This document shows, one piece after another, positions 55,195-63,037 of a stretch of DNA of 63,037 nucleotides (position 1 is its first letter; each line of letters starts with the position of its first letter). The translations under genes and the position numbers were made by a program. Under the pieces are notes generated by a model that had not been told where the DNA came from, ran no database searches, and saw only the letters and a program-made list of their open reading frames with translations. The stretch lies in the NCBI RefSeq assembly GCF_019904155.1, contig NZ_JAHCMB010000121.1, positions 226,426 to 289,462 on the forward strand, in the 5' to 3' direction. This DNA comes from Paenibacillus sinensis (GTDB lineage Bacteria > Bacillota > Bacilli > Paenibacillales > Paenibacillaceae).

Positions 55195-55255
55195 AATACA
55201 TCTATTAACGAAATGAACAAGAGACAATATTATTTTGTAGTGGGAGGATTTCACC

Positions 55256-56545
55256 ATGCAATCTCACAGCAAGGATCTTAACTGGTCCTTAGTCATTAAC
55301 GCAAGCATCGCATCTTATCTGGATGCAGGTTTGCTGGTATCTGCCGGTATCGCATTAGCTATCTGGCCGCAGCAATTCAACATTGGTCCCTGGATGGCCG
55401 GATTTATCAGCACACTGCTCACACTTTCGGTGGCCTTTGGATCTTTTGTAGGCGGTTACTTATCCGATAAGTTCGGCCGCACCCGGGTGTTCAACCTGGA
55501 TATTCTATTTGTCGTTATCGGAACTGCGATTATTGCTTTTGCCCCGTCTCTGCCCTGGCTGATGAGCGGGCTGGTCATCGCCGGAATTGCTTCCGGAGCC
55601 GATTTGCCGACTTCGCTTGCCGTTATTTCCGAACGGACCTCAGATGACAAGCACGGCAAAGCGATGACCGTCACCGAGATTTTTTGGATCGGCGGGATCG
55701 TTCTTTCGCAAGGGTTGGGATTTTTAACAGCCGGACTTGGAACGTTGAGTAACCGGTTCTTGTTTCTGTGGCTGGCGCTGGTTGCGCTCGTCACTTGGCT
55801 GATCCGTGTGTTCTCGCCGCGTTTCAAGCAGATTGAAGAAGAAGCCTTGTGGAAAAATCCGGACCCATCGTCCAATCCCACGGCTGATAATCAGAAGATT
55901 TCCCTGCTGGCCTTGCTTAAAGTTCCCCGTTATCTTGCGCCCATGATCATGCTGGCCGGCTTCTACCTGTTCTGGAATCTGCCGGCTAATACTTGGGGAT
56001 CGTTTCTGAATTATTTTCTTGTAACCGTTGACAACCGCAGCCAGTCGTTTGCTACGTTGGTCGCTTTTGTAGCGAACATCCTGGGCGTATTCGTCCTCTA
56101 CTTTATTTATATGAAATTCGCCGATACGAAGTACCGGTACCGGATGATGCATATCGGCTTGGCCCTGTGTATTCTTTCATTTATCGTCTCGGCGGCGTTC
56201 GGCGGCGTTTGGTATATGTTCACAGCATGCTATGTTCTGTACTGTATGGCCAATATGCTTCACGGCGAGCCGCTCTATAAAATCTGGAGCCAGACATTAT
56301 ATCCGGCTAATGTACGTGCAACTGTAACCGGATTCACCTATGCGTCTGTCCGCTTGCTCACTGCTGTGTTCTCATTGGTGACTCCGGTAATCATGAACTA
56401 CTCCCCAACGCTCTTAATGTGGCTGCTCGCAGGATCATTGTTGGTCTGCTGGATCTGCGGCAAATCCATCATCCGCTTCATTGTGAAGAAAGACATCGCC
56501 GACACGGCGCTGAGAGATAACCCTGCCACTTCTACTAATCTTTAA
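55256..56545 (+). CDS. MFS transporter
   Basis: The 429-residue protein has about 12 transmembrane segments and the sugar-porter-like loop GGYLSDKFGRTR between segments 2 and 3. It is in one transcript with an alpha-L-rhamnosidase and an AraC regulator, so it probably imports a rhamnoside or rhamnose, or another pectin-derived sugar. GTGGGAGGA precedes the ATG. Confidence 0.85.
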   Translation: MQSHSKDLNWSLVINASIASYLDAGLLVSAGIALAIWPQQFNIGPWMAGFISTLLTLSVAFGSFVGGYLSDKFGRTRVFNLDILFVVIGTAIIAFAPSLPWLMSGLVIAGIASGADLPTSLAVISERTSDDKHGKAMTVTEIFWIGGIVLSQGLGFLTAGLGTLSNRFLFLWLALVALVTWLIRVFSPRFKQIEEEALWKNPDPSSNPTADNQKISLLALLKVPRYLAPMIMLAGFYLFWNLPANTWGSFLNYFLVTVDNRSQSFATLVAFVANILGVFVLYFIYMKFADTKYRYRMMHIGLALCILSFIVSAAFGGVWYMFTACYVLYCMANMLHGEPLYKIWSQTLYPANVRATVTGFTYASVRLLTAVFSLVTPVIMNYSPTLLMWLLAGSLLVCWICGKSIIRFIVKKDIADTALRDNPATSTNL

Positions 56546-56574
56546 GGACAATAGGTAAGGGGGAGAATGGAAAA

Positions 56575-59211
56575 TTGAGTGATACAATGACCAAGCCGCT
56601 AAATCTGCGAGCCGAACATTTTACCGGAAATATATTGGGCCTGGGCACAAGTACTCCGCGGCTTTCGTGGCAGTATGACGGAGTGGTGCCTGACGGTGCA
56701 CAAGCTGTGATTCAAATAACACGCAATATGCCGGGCGTTTCTGCGATAATTGAAACGGCGGAGGTTGATGCTGTTCAAAATCTTCTGCACCCTTGGCAAT
56801 TTGCAGAGCTGAGATCACGCGAACAAGTGACCGTCACTATAAAGCTGGTGACACCAAGCCACTCATCCGGCTGGTCGGAAGAATTAACATTTGAAACCGG
56901 TTTATTACATCCATATGAGCGGGAAGCAGCCTTTGTTGGCCCTTCCTGGCTCGAAGGAGAAACCGATCACCGCCATCTGCCGCTCGTTCGCACTGAATTT
57001 AGGCTGAAAGAGGCCCCCGTATATGCCCGCCTGTACCTCTCGGCATTAGGACTGGTTGAAGCCGAAGTGAACGGCAATAAAGTCGGCCAAGATATTCTCA
57101 CTCCCGGATGGACTTGCTATGATCATCGGATTGAGTGCTGGACGTACGACATTACTAACGATCTGCATGCTGGTCAGAACGCGTTGGGCTTCTGGCTTGG
57201 CGACGGATGGTACCGTGGACGCATCGGCTTCAAGGGCGGCCAAGCCAACCTATACGGCGACCGGATCGGCGTGTTTGCCCAAATCGAGATCACATATGCC
57301 GATGGTACATGTGAGTCGATTTATTCCAACTCCTGGGATAGCACTTGGAAGACGGCTCCCGGACCCATTCTTCACTCGGATTTATGCGAAGGTGAGACAT
57401 ACGATGCCCGCTTGGAAGCAGAAGGCTGGTCGAAAGCAAACTTTGATGATCGCGATTGGCTGCCGGTTGCCCAAATTCCTTTTGATAATCAAAAAATCCA
57501 GTTTCCGAAGCTTCCACCTGTTCGGGAAACGGGGTCTCACCCCATAGTTTCTGTTTCCAAATTAAGCGAGGACGCTAATGGGAAGACCAGTTGGCTGCTG
57601 GATTTCGGGCAAAATTGTACGCAGCGATTGCGGCTGCATCTGCATGATTTGCAGTCCGGCGACACCGTGTCTATCAGGCATGCCGAAGTCTTGAATCAGG
57701 ATGGAACTCTTGCCATGCAGCCGCTGCGCCGGGGAAAGCAATCGGATGTGTTCATTTCAAATGGACAGGATGCCTTCTGGGAGCCGAGGTTTGCTATTCA
57801 CGGGTTCCAGTATGCCGAAATATCCGGTTGGAGCGGCGAGCTATCGGCTGAGGATGTGGAATGCCGGGTGTATTATTCAGATATGGAACCGGCAGGCTGG
57901 TTCGAGTCTTCGAATCAATTAGTCAACCGGCTGCATGAGAACGTGCTGTGGTCGATGAAGTCCAATTTTGTCTCCATTCCGACCGACTGTCCGCAACGCG
58001 ACGAACGGCTCGGCTGGACAGGCGATATTGCTCTTTTTGCACCGACAGCCGCTTATCTATACGAGGTATCCGGTTTTCTGTCACATTGGCTGGAAGACGT
58101 GCGGCATGAGCAGCAGCGTGTTGGTACGGTGCCGTTCTATGTGCCTTATCTGCGTCTGGCAGAATGGTCCAATCCGCAGGCTATTGCGATTTGGGGCGAT
58201 GCAGCCGTGCTTGTCCCGTGGGCCATTTACATGGCCGATGGCGATAAGAAACAGCTCAAGGAGCACTATTACTTAGCTAAAGCATGGGTCGATGAAGTTC
58301 GAACCTATCTGTCCGTTGATGGCGTTTGGGATCGTAAGCCGCAATATGTGCTTGGTCAACTGGGCGACTGGCTGGACCCTTCGGCGCCGGCAGACGACCC
58401 AACGCTTGCCATTACAGAAAAAGAACTGGTTGCCACTGCCTTTTTCGCCTACAGCTGCCGCCTATTGGCATCGATGGTGCAAGAACTAAATGTGGGCGCA
58501 GACGAAGGCACCTACCGGAAGTTAGCCGAGCATGTCAAGACCGGGTTCGTGAACCGCTTTGTTAAGGCCAACGGACTGATGACGTCGGATTCACAGTGCG
58601 CCTATGCATTGGCCATTGCATTCGGGCTCTTAGATGATCAGGAGAATCTAAAATCCATTGCCGGAAATCGCTTGGCTGAATTAGTCCGTGAGTCGGACGG
58701 CAAGATCAGCACCGGTTTTGCCGGAACCCCCTATGTGCTGCCGGCGCTTACAGAAACCGGTCATTTGAAGGAAGCCTATCAGCTGTTCCTGTCTGAAGAA
58801 TGTCCGGGCTGGCTGTATCAAATTAAAATGGGCGGCACTACTACCTGGGAACGTTGGGATTCGATGCTTCCGGACGGAACGGTTAATCCGGGCGTTATGA
58901 CCTCATTCAATCACTATTCGCTCGGTTCGGTGGCTGATTGGATGCATGCAACAATCGGCGGATTAAAGCCAGTGGAACCCGGCTGGGAAGTATTCGAAGT
59001 CAATCCGCAGCCGGGAGGCGGGATTATCAGTGCCCAGACGGCCCACCAAACGCCGTTTGGACGTGCCAGTGTATCCTGGAAGCTGGATAAAGACATGATA
59101 AACATCAAGATAACCGTTCCATTTGGAACAACTGCACGAGTCAAGCTGCCAAGGCAAGACGAAATTCTGGAACTGTCAGGCGGGGATCATCAGATAGAAG
59201 CGCATTATTGA
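56575..59211 (+). CDS. GH78 alpha-L-rhamnosidase B
   Basis: The 878-residue enzyme has the full GH78 layout: N-terminal fibronectin-like and lectin-like domains (about 1-340), the alpha/alpha toroid with DCPQRDERLGWTGD (471-484) that holds catalytic acids, MGGTTTWERWD near 750, and a C-terminal beta-sandwich. Length is typical. No signal peptide. It releases L-rhamnose from rhamnosides inside the cell. The TTG start follows AAGGGGGA at good spacing; an ATG four codons later is the alternative. Confidence 0.93.
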   Translation: MSDTMTKPLNLRAEHFTGNILGLGTSTPRLSWQYDGVVPDGAQAVIQITRNMPGVSAIIETAEVDAVQNLLHPWQFAELRSREQVTVTIKLVTPSHSSGWSEELTFETGLLHPYEREAAFVGPSWLEGETDHRHLPLVRTEFRLKEAPVYARLYLSALGLVEAEVNGNKVGQDILTPGWTCYDHRIECWTYDITNDLHAGQNALGFWLGDGWYRGRIGFKGGQANLYGDRIGVFAQIEITYADGTCESIYSNSWDSTWKTAPGPILHSDLCEGETYDARLEAEGWSKANFDDRDWLPVAQIPFDNQKIQFPKLPPVRETGSHPIVSVSKLSEDANGKTSWLLDFGQNCTQRLRLHLHDLQSGDTVSIRHAEVLNQDGTLAMQPLRRGKQSDVFISNGQDAFWEPRFAIHGFQYAEISGWSGELSAEDVECRVYYSDMEPAGWFESSNQLVNRLHENVLWSMKSNFVSIPTDCPQRDERLGWTGDIALFAPTAAYLYEVSGFLSHWLEDVRHEQQRVGTVPFYVPYLRLAEWSNPQAIAIWGDAAVLVPWAIYMADGDKKQLKEHYYLAKAWVDEVRTYLSVDGVWDRKPQYVLGQLGDWLDPSAPADDPTLAITEKELVATAFFAYSCRLLASMVQELNVGADEGTYRKLAEHVKTGFVNRFVKANGLMTSDSQCAYALAIAFGLLDDQENLKSIAGNRLAELVRESDGKISTGFAGTPYVLPALTETGHLKEAYQLFLSEECPGWLYQIKMGGTTTWERWDSMLPDGTVNPGVMTSFNHYSLGSVADWMHATIGGLKPVEPGWEVFEVNPQPGGGIISAQTAHQTPFGRASVSWKLDKDMINIKITVPFGTTARVKLPRQDEILELSGGDHQIEAHY

Positions 59212-59234
59212 TATGTTGGAGAGGGATGATCAGC

Positions 59235-60353
59235 TTGGAAACGTCACATATCATTTCACAGCTGTCGGCACTTGAACCGGCTGAACAAGCCTACCAACAT
59301 CTATACGTTGCTAATCCTTACGATGACATAGATCCGGTTTCAAGCTGGGATGATTTCGAAGAACACTACCGGCAATTGGCAGCTAAAGAATATATCTCAT
59401 TTCCCGACGCGCCTATTTCGGATATCGCAACGCGCTTTTATGAGCATCAATTTTTCTCGCAGCCGGCTCCGCTGCTTAGCGATTTTACGGCGGATCAGAT
59501 GAACGAACTCATTTATCCTCCCCATATGGATTCAGGAGTTGTTGCTTTTAAGCATCTCCGCTACTTGCCGCCTTTTTTGCATAGTCTGGAATTTGTTAAA
59601 CTTGTCTATGTGGTTAGCGGCCGCTGTTACTTCTATTTAAAGGGACAGAAGAGGATGATTCCGGCGGGGGGCTTAATCATTGTTGGCCCAAATGTGCAGC
59701 AAGCATTCTATGCCAATCATGATGAGGACCTGGTGATCAATGTGATCATGAGACGCTCCACGTTTGAGAATGCCTTTTCGCCGCTGCTCATGGAGAGAAA
59801 TCAAATTTCGGATTTTTTCTGGCAGATGCTTTACGTGAAGAATTTTTCTCATGTACTGTTGTTTCAATGCAACGCAGACTCCGAAATCAAAAAATTGCTG
59901 TTGAATTTGTACGCCGAATCTCAATTAGAACCGAATAAAAGTTTAATCATTATGAACAGCTATGTTCTGCTGCTATTCGGGCAGCTTATCCGTTACCATC
60001 TGGATCAAGTCCAATCCTTAACCGGTGACGCACATAAGCATACGATTTCGCTAATTCTGCGATATATCCGAAATAATTACCAAACGGCAGACCTGTCGAT
60101 GCTTGCGCAGCATTTCAATCTAAGCAAAGGGTATCTGAGCCGATACATCAAAGCAGAAACAGGGTATTCTTTTTCCGCACTTTTACAGCAGTTGAGAATG
60201 AAGGAGGCCGCAGATATTTTGAAGAATTCCTCCATCAGTATTGAAGAAATTGTCGCAAGCGTCGGCTATACGGATATTAGCAACTTTTACCGTAAATTCA
60301 AGCTCTTGTTCGGTACAACACCTAGCGAATTCCGCAAGCATTATAGGGAGTGA
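59235..60353 (+). CDS. AraC-family regulator
   Basis: The 372-residue protein has an N-terminal cupin-like sensor region (about 110-200) and a C-terminal double helix-turn-helix (ADLSMLAQHFNLSKGYLSRYI and ISIEEIVASVGYTDISNFYRKF). It ends the MFS-GH78 operon and is a likely local activator. The TTG start is chosen because GGAGAGGG is about 9 nt upstream; the ATG at 59226 is too close to that site. Confidence 0.82.
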   Translation: METSHIISQLSALEPAEQAYQHLYVANPYDDIDPVSSWDDFEEHYRQLAAKEYISFPDAPISDIATRFYEHQFFSQPAPLLSDFTADQMNELIYPPHMDSGVVAFKHLRYLPPFLHSLEFVKLVYVVSGRCYFYLKGQKRMIPAGGLIIVGPNVQQAFYANHDEDLVINVIMRRSTFENAFSPLLMERNQISDFFWQMLYVKNFSHVLLFQCNADSEIKKLLLNLYAESQLEPNKSLIIMNSYVLLLFGQLIRYHLDQVQSLTGDAHKHTISLILRYIRNNYQTADLSMLAQHFNLSKGYLSRYIKAETGYSFSALLQQLRMKEAADILKNSSISIEEIVASVGYTDISNFYRKFKLLFGTTPSEFRKHYRE

Positions 60354-60390
60354 CCGCATAAGTTTTTTGCCGCTGTTTTTAGCGGTACTG

Positions 60391-60419
60391 GCACTTGTAG
60401 GCACCTGCCCACATACAAT
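60391..60419 (+). promoter_or_regulatory. Sigma-E promoter candidate for sigK
   Basis: CATACAAT (60412-60419) matches the sigma-E -10 consensus exactly, and GCACTTG about 14 bp upstream is a weak -35. sigK is a known sigma-E target in Bacillus. Confidence 0.6.
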
Positions 60420-60464
60420 GAACTGACCGTGAACCCGTAAGTCTTGCTGACCGGTTTCATTGTA
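60414..60464. repeat. 9-bp inverted repeat in the sigK leader
   Basis: TACAATGAA (60414-60422) has its complement TTCATTGTA at 60456-60464. It overlaps the sigma-E -10 and ends just before the ribosome site, so it could be an operator or an RNA stem that hides the start region. Confidence 0.45.
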
Positions 60465-60487
60465 CACGTGCGGGAGGTGTCGCCAAG

Positions 60488-61189
60488 GTGTCCGGATTCT
60501 TAAGCGCGATCGCGCTGCTGATCAAGGAACTGACGCTGCTGGTATCGTATGTAAGGAACAATGCGTTTCCGCAGCCGCTGACGGAGGAAGAAGAGAGTCG
60601 ATACTTAGGGATGATGGCGGAGGGAGACGCCAAGGCCCGAAACATGCTGATTGAACATAACCTGCGGCTCGTTGCGCATATCGTCAAGAAATTCGACAAT
60701 ACCGGAGAGGACATGGAGGATCTCATCTCCATCGGGACGATTGGGCTGATCAAAGCTATCGAGAGCTACCGGCCGAATAAAGGGACGAAGCTCGCGACAT
60801 TCGCCGCCCGCTGTATCGAGAACGAGATCCTCATGCATCTTCGTTCGCTGAAGAAGACCCGCAAGGATGTGTCGCTCCACGATCCGATCGGGACGGATAA
60901 AGAGGGCAACGAGATTACGCTTATCGATATTCTGGGCTCGGATACGGATGATGTCATCAAGGAAGTGGACCTGAAGATTGAGAAGAGCAAGATTTACCGC
61001 AACCTCGACATCCTGGATGACCGGGAAAAAGAGGTGGTGGTCGGCCGCTTCGGCCTGGACACCGGCGGGGAGGAGCGCACGCAGCGGGAGATTGCCAAGG
61101 AGCTGGGGATTTCGCGGAGCTACGTGTCGCGCATAGAGAAGAGAGCGCTCATGAAGCTGTATCATGAGTTTTATAAGGCGAAGCGGTGA
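60488..61189 (+). CDS. sigK: Sporulation sigma factor pro-sigma-K
   Basis: The 233-residue protein closely follows Bacillus sigma-K: pro-sequence with cleavage expected between Ser20 and Tyr21 (LLVS, then [11 protein letters not shown]), region 2 with [19 protein letters not shown], and region 4 with [26 protein letters not shown]. It directs late mother-cell gene expression in sporulation. The gene is complete and uninterrupted, unlike the skin-split form in B. subtilis. GTG start with GGGAGG upstream. Confidence 0.96.
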   Translation: MSGFLSAIALLIKELTLLVSYVRNNAFPQPLTEEEESRYLGMMAEGDAKARNMLIEHNLRLVAHIVKKFDNTGEDMEDLISIGTIGLIKAIESYRPNKGTKLATFAARCIENEILMHLRSLKKTRKDVSLHDPIGTDKEGNEITLIDILGSDTDDVIKEVDLKIEKSKIYRNLDILDDREKEVVVGRFGLDTGGEERTQREIAKELGISRSYVSRIEKRALMKLYHEFYKAKR

Positions 61190-61196
61190 TACTATC

Positions 61197-61223
61197 GAGT
61201 CTGTCTATAGGCAGACTCTTTTT
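61197..61223 (+). terminator. Terminator after sigK
   Basis: GAGTCTG pairs with CAGACTC around an 8-nt loop, followed by TTTTT. Confidence 0.9.
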
Positions 61224-61273
61224 GTTGTCGATATTCAGACGTATAGTTCAAAAGAAATATGTAAAAAGTAGGA

Positions 61274-61309
61274 TTTACATGTAAAATGATTGAATCTTGA
61301 TGTTATAAT
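61274..61309 (+). promoter_or_regulatory. Extended -10 promoter with palindrome for the Mrr-like gene
   Basis: TGTTATAAT (61301-61309) is an extended -10 element. The 12-bp perfect palindrome TTTACATGTAAA (61274-61285) covers the -35 zone and could be a repressor site. Confidence 0.55.
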
Positions 61310-61354
61310 TTGGATAAACATAATCCTATTATTGCGTAATCTGGAGGGGTAAAA

Positions 61355-63013
61355 GTGGCTCGTAGTTTAGGAAGTACAGTTAATAAAATTATTAGGGAAA
61401 CTGCAAAAGCGCAGCGTGCAGCTGAACGATCAAGGAATGCCGCTATTCGTGAACAGGAAAGGGTTTTAAGGCTGCAGAGGCAATATGAACGTGAGAGCGA
61501 GCGTGCAATTAAACAGTCTATCCGTGAACAAAAGGCATTTGAAAAAGAACAAAAGGCGCTATACATAGAAGGACGTAAAGAAGAAACGAATGATTATAAT
61601 GAAGAGATTCTTTACCGGCTGAATGAATTTAAATCAATTATCAATGAAACGCTTAGTGTGGACGACAAGATCTCATTTGAATCGCTTTATAAGAAGGATG
61701 AACATCCTGAGTACGTTGAGCCCTATGTTAAGCCAATTCCAGCTAATCCGGTACCAGTGCGGGAAAGCTTTTTTGCTGGTGTGGCTATGGAAGCCTCTTT
61801 TATTGAGAAGGTCATAGGCCTCGGGAAAAAAGCGCGCCTAAGATCTATTGAAGCAGCGGAGAATGCATATAACTATGCTCTTCACAATTATGAGTCCGCC
61901 GAAACTAAAATAAATGAACTGGTTAAGGAAAATGAAATATTCCTCAGTTCTGCAAGAGCAGAATATGACAAGGCTAAACGTTTGTATCTGGAAGAATTAG
62001 CATCTTATAATAGCTCCATTGATGATTTTAAAATTAGTTATTTCAATAAAGATAAAGAAGCGATTGAAGCTTACAGCACGCTGGTTCTAGAACGTTCGAA
62101 TTACAGTGATATTTTTCCGCAAGCCTTTAACCTGTTTTATTTGGAAGAGAGTAAAGAATTATTAGTAGAGTACGAATTACCGGATGTGACTGCTGTACCG
62201 CAGAATAAGGAATATAAGTATACACAGAGCCGGGATGAGATTAAAGGGGTTCCTTTTAAATCTAAGGAAATGAATGAAATCTACTCTACGCTTGTGGCTT
62301 CCATAGCTCTCCGTACGCTCCATGAGCTTTTTGAAGCAGACCAAAGCAACCATTTGGATTCTGTTGTGTTCAATGGAGTGGTATCTACAGTGGACTTAAG
62401 CACGGGGCTCGATATCCGGCCCTGTATTTTAACCATTCAGACACGGAAAGACGAATTCATGAAGTTCGATCTCGCCAGAGTAGATATTCTTGCATGTGTA
62501 AAAGGCCTCAAAGCACAGCTCTCCCCTTCAGCAACTGAACTCACCCCTGTCAAACCAATTGTCGATCTTGTCATGTACGATAAACGATTTGTAAATGAAA
62601 GAGATATGATAGCTACGCTTGATACACGAACCAACCTTTTGGAGATGGACCCTTTTGATTTTGAACATTTAGTATGCAACTTGTTTTCGAAAATTGGACT
62701 TGAATCCAAACTGACACGCTCTAGCCGAGACGGTGGAGTGGATGTGATAGCATTTGACCCACGTCCGGTATTTGGGGGGAAATACGTGATTCAGGCAAAA
62801 AGATATAAGAATACTGTAGAGGTAGCTGCAGTCCGCGACTTATACGGTACCATGATGAACGAAAACGCATCGAAGGGAATTTTGGTTACCACCTCAACAT
62901 ATGGACCCGATGCCAGAAGCTTTGCCAAGGACAAGCCTATTGAGTTAATTGATGGCCGGGTGCTTTTGCATATGTTAGAGGAGCAGGGGATTTATGCGAA
63001 GATTCAGTTATGA
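61355..63013 (+). CDS. Coiled-coil protein with Mrr-type restriction endonuclease domain
   Basis: The 552-residue protein has a very basic and charged N-terminal coiled coil (about 10-85), a second coiled coil (about 145-260), a middle region of unknown fold, and a C-terminal Mrr-like PD-(D/E)XK nuclease domain (about 428-552) with Asp463 in GGVDVIAFD and Gln480-Ala-Lys482. Mrr-family enzymes cut modified or foreign DNA. No methylase is next to it, so it may be a solitary type IV-like defence nuclease or a DNA-repair factor. GTG start after GGAGGGG. Confidence 0.82.
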   Translation: MARSLGSTVNKIIRETAKAQRAAERSRNAAIREQERVLRLQRQYERESERAIKQSIREQKAFEKEQKALYIEGRKEETNDYNEEILYRLNEFKSIINETLSVDDKISFESLYKKDEHPEYVEPYVKPIPANPVPVRESFFAGVAMEASFIEKVIGLGKKARLRSIEAAENAYNYALHNYESAETKINELVKENEIFLSSARAEYDKAKRLYLEELASYNSSIDDFKISYFNKDKEAIEAYSTLVLERSNYSDIFPQAFNLFYLEESKELLVEYELPDVTAVPQNKEYKYTQSRDEIKGVPFKSKEMNEIYSTLVASIALRTLHELFEADQSNHLDSVVFNGVVSTVDLSTGLDIRPCILTIQTRKDEFMKFDLARVDILACVKGLKAQLSPSATELTPVKPIVDLVMYDKRFVNERDMIATLDTRTNLLEMDPFDFEHLVCNLFSKIGLESKLTRSSRDGGVDVIAFDPRPVFGGKYVIQAKRYKNTVEVAAVRDLYGTMMNENASKGILVTTSTYGPDARSFAKDKPIELIDGRVLLHMLEEQGIYAKIQL

Positions 63014-63037
63014 ACTTTGTGAAGATTCCGTAAAGAG

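Noticed and set aside
60488..61189. skin-type element interrupting sigK
   Set aside because: The reading frame is complete from pro-sequence to region 4 with no recombinase gene near.
1..63037. CRISPR array, tRNA/rRNA genes or insertion sequences
   Set aside because: No regularly spaced repeats, tRNA-like clover-leaf, rRNA sequence or transposase was recognised while reading both strands.

Overview
The window looks like Paenibacillus or a close relative (low-GC Gram-positive, roughly 50% GC). Reasons: AGGAGG ribosome sites with many GTG/TTG starts, a 1999-residue S-layer (SLH) enzyme, YesM/YesN-type two-component genes, LplABC-type sugar transporters, membrane-bound AraC regulators, cre-like boxes, and a complete sporulation sigma-K gene whose pro-sequence has the expected cleavage position.

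Region 1 (138-19241) is a compact one-strand operon of 22 genes that ends in a strong hairpin. It looks like a biosynthetic gene cluster built only from discrete proteins: four free-standing acyl carrier proteins, an amino acid:carrier-protein ligase related to class II tRNA synthetases, an FkbH-like glyceryl-loading enzyme, two FabH-like ketosynthases with intact Cys-His-Asn triads, an SDR reductase, a type II thioesterase, an Sfp-type phosphopantetheinyl transferase, and one or two BtrH-like acyltransferase/cysteine-peptidase-fold proteins. Tailoring and activation candidates are a radical SAM/SPASM enzyme, a MurG/MGDG-type glycosyltransferase, an aminoglycoside-phosphotransferase-like kinase, a thymidylate-kinase-like protein, a cupin and a nucleotidyltransferase-fold protein. 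A three-gene ABC-2 exporter closes the operon. There are no modular PKS or NRPS genes. The inferred product is a small molecule made from an amino acid and a glycerate-derived C3 unit on carrier proteins, possibly attached to a sugar and exported. This is the best candidate for an undescribed system.

Region 2 (19351-22620) holds rmuC on the minus strand, a decayed GH31 glycosidase fragment, a bacterial suppressor-of-fused (SUFU) protein, and a two-gene unit of a 58-residue protein overlapping a zeta-toxin-like P-loop protein.

Region 3 (22886-60353) is a plant-polysaccharide utilisation locus, most likely for pectin of the rhamnogalacturonan-I type with arabinan/galactan side chains. It encodes a membrane-bound AraC regulator with an LplBCA transporter, two GH28-like beta-helix enzymes, two GH43 enzymes, a GH88 unsaturated uronyl hydrolase, a giant SLH-anchored lyase with carbohydrate-binding repeats, two GH78 alpha-L-rhamnosidases, a secreted GH93-like/ricin-lectin enzyme, a YesM/YesN pair, a second CUT1-type transporter with duplicated binding proteins, an MFS transporter and two more AraC regulators. 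Only the SLH lyase and the GH93-like enzyme carry visible signal peptides. The other hydrolases look cytoplasmic, which fits outside cleavage, oligosaccharide import and finishing inside. Several cre-like boxes suggest CcpA catabolite repression.

Region 4 (60354-63037) contains sigK with a candidate sigma-E promoter and terminator, then a coiled-coil protein with a C-terminal Mrr-type restriction endonuclease domain. Searches and alignments could not be run; family calls rest on motifs, gene length and context.
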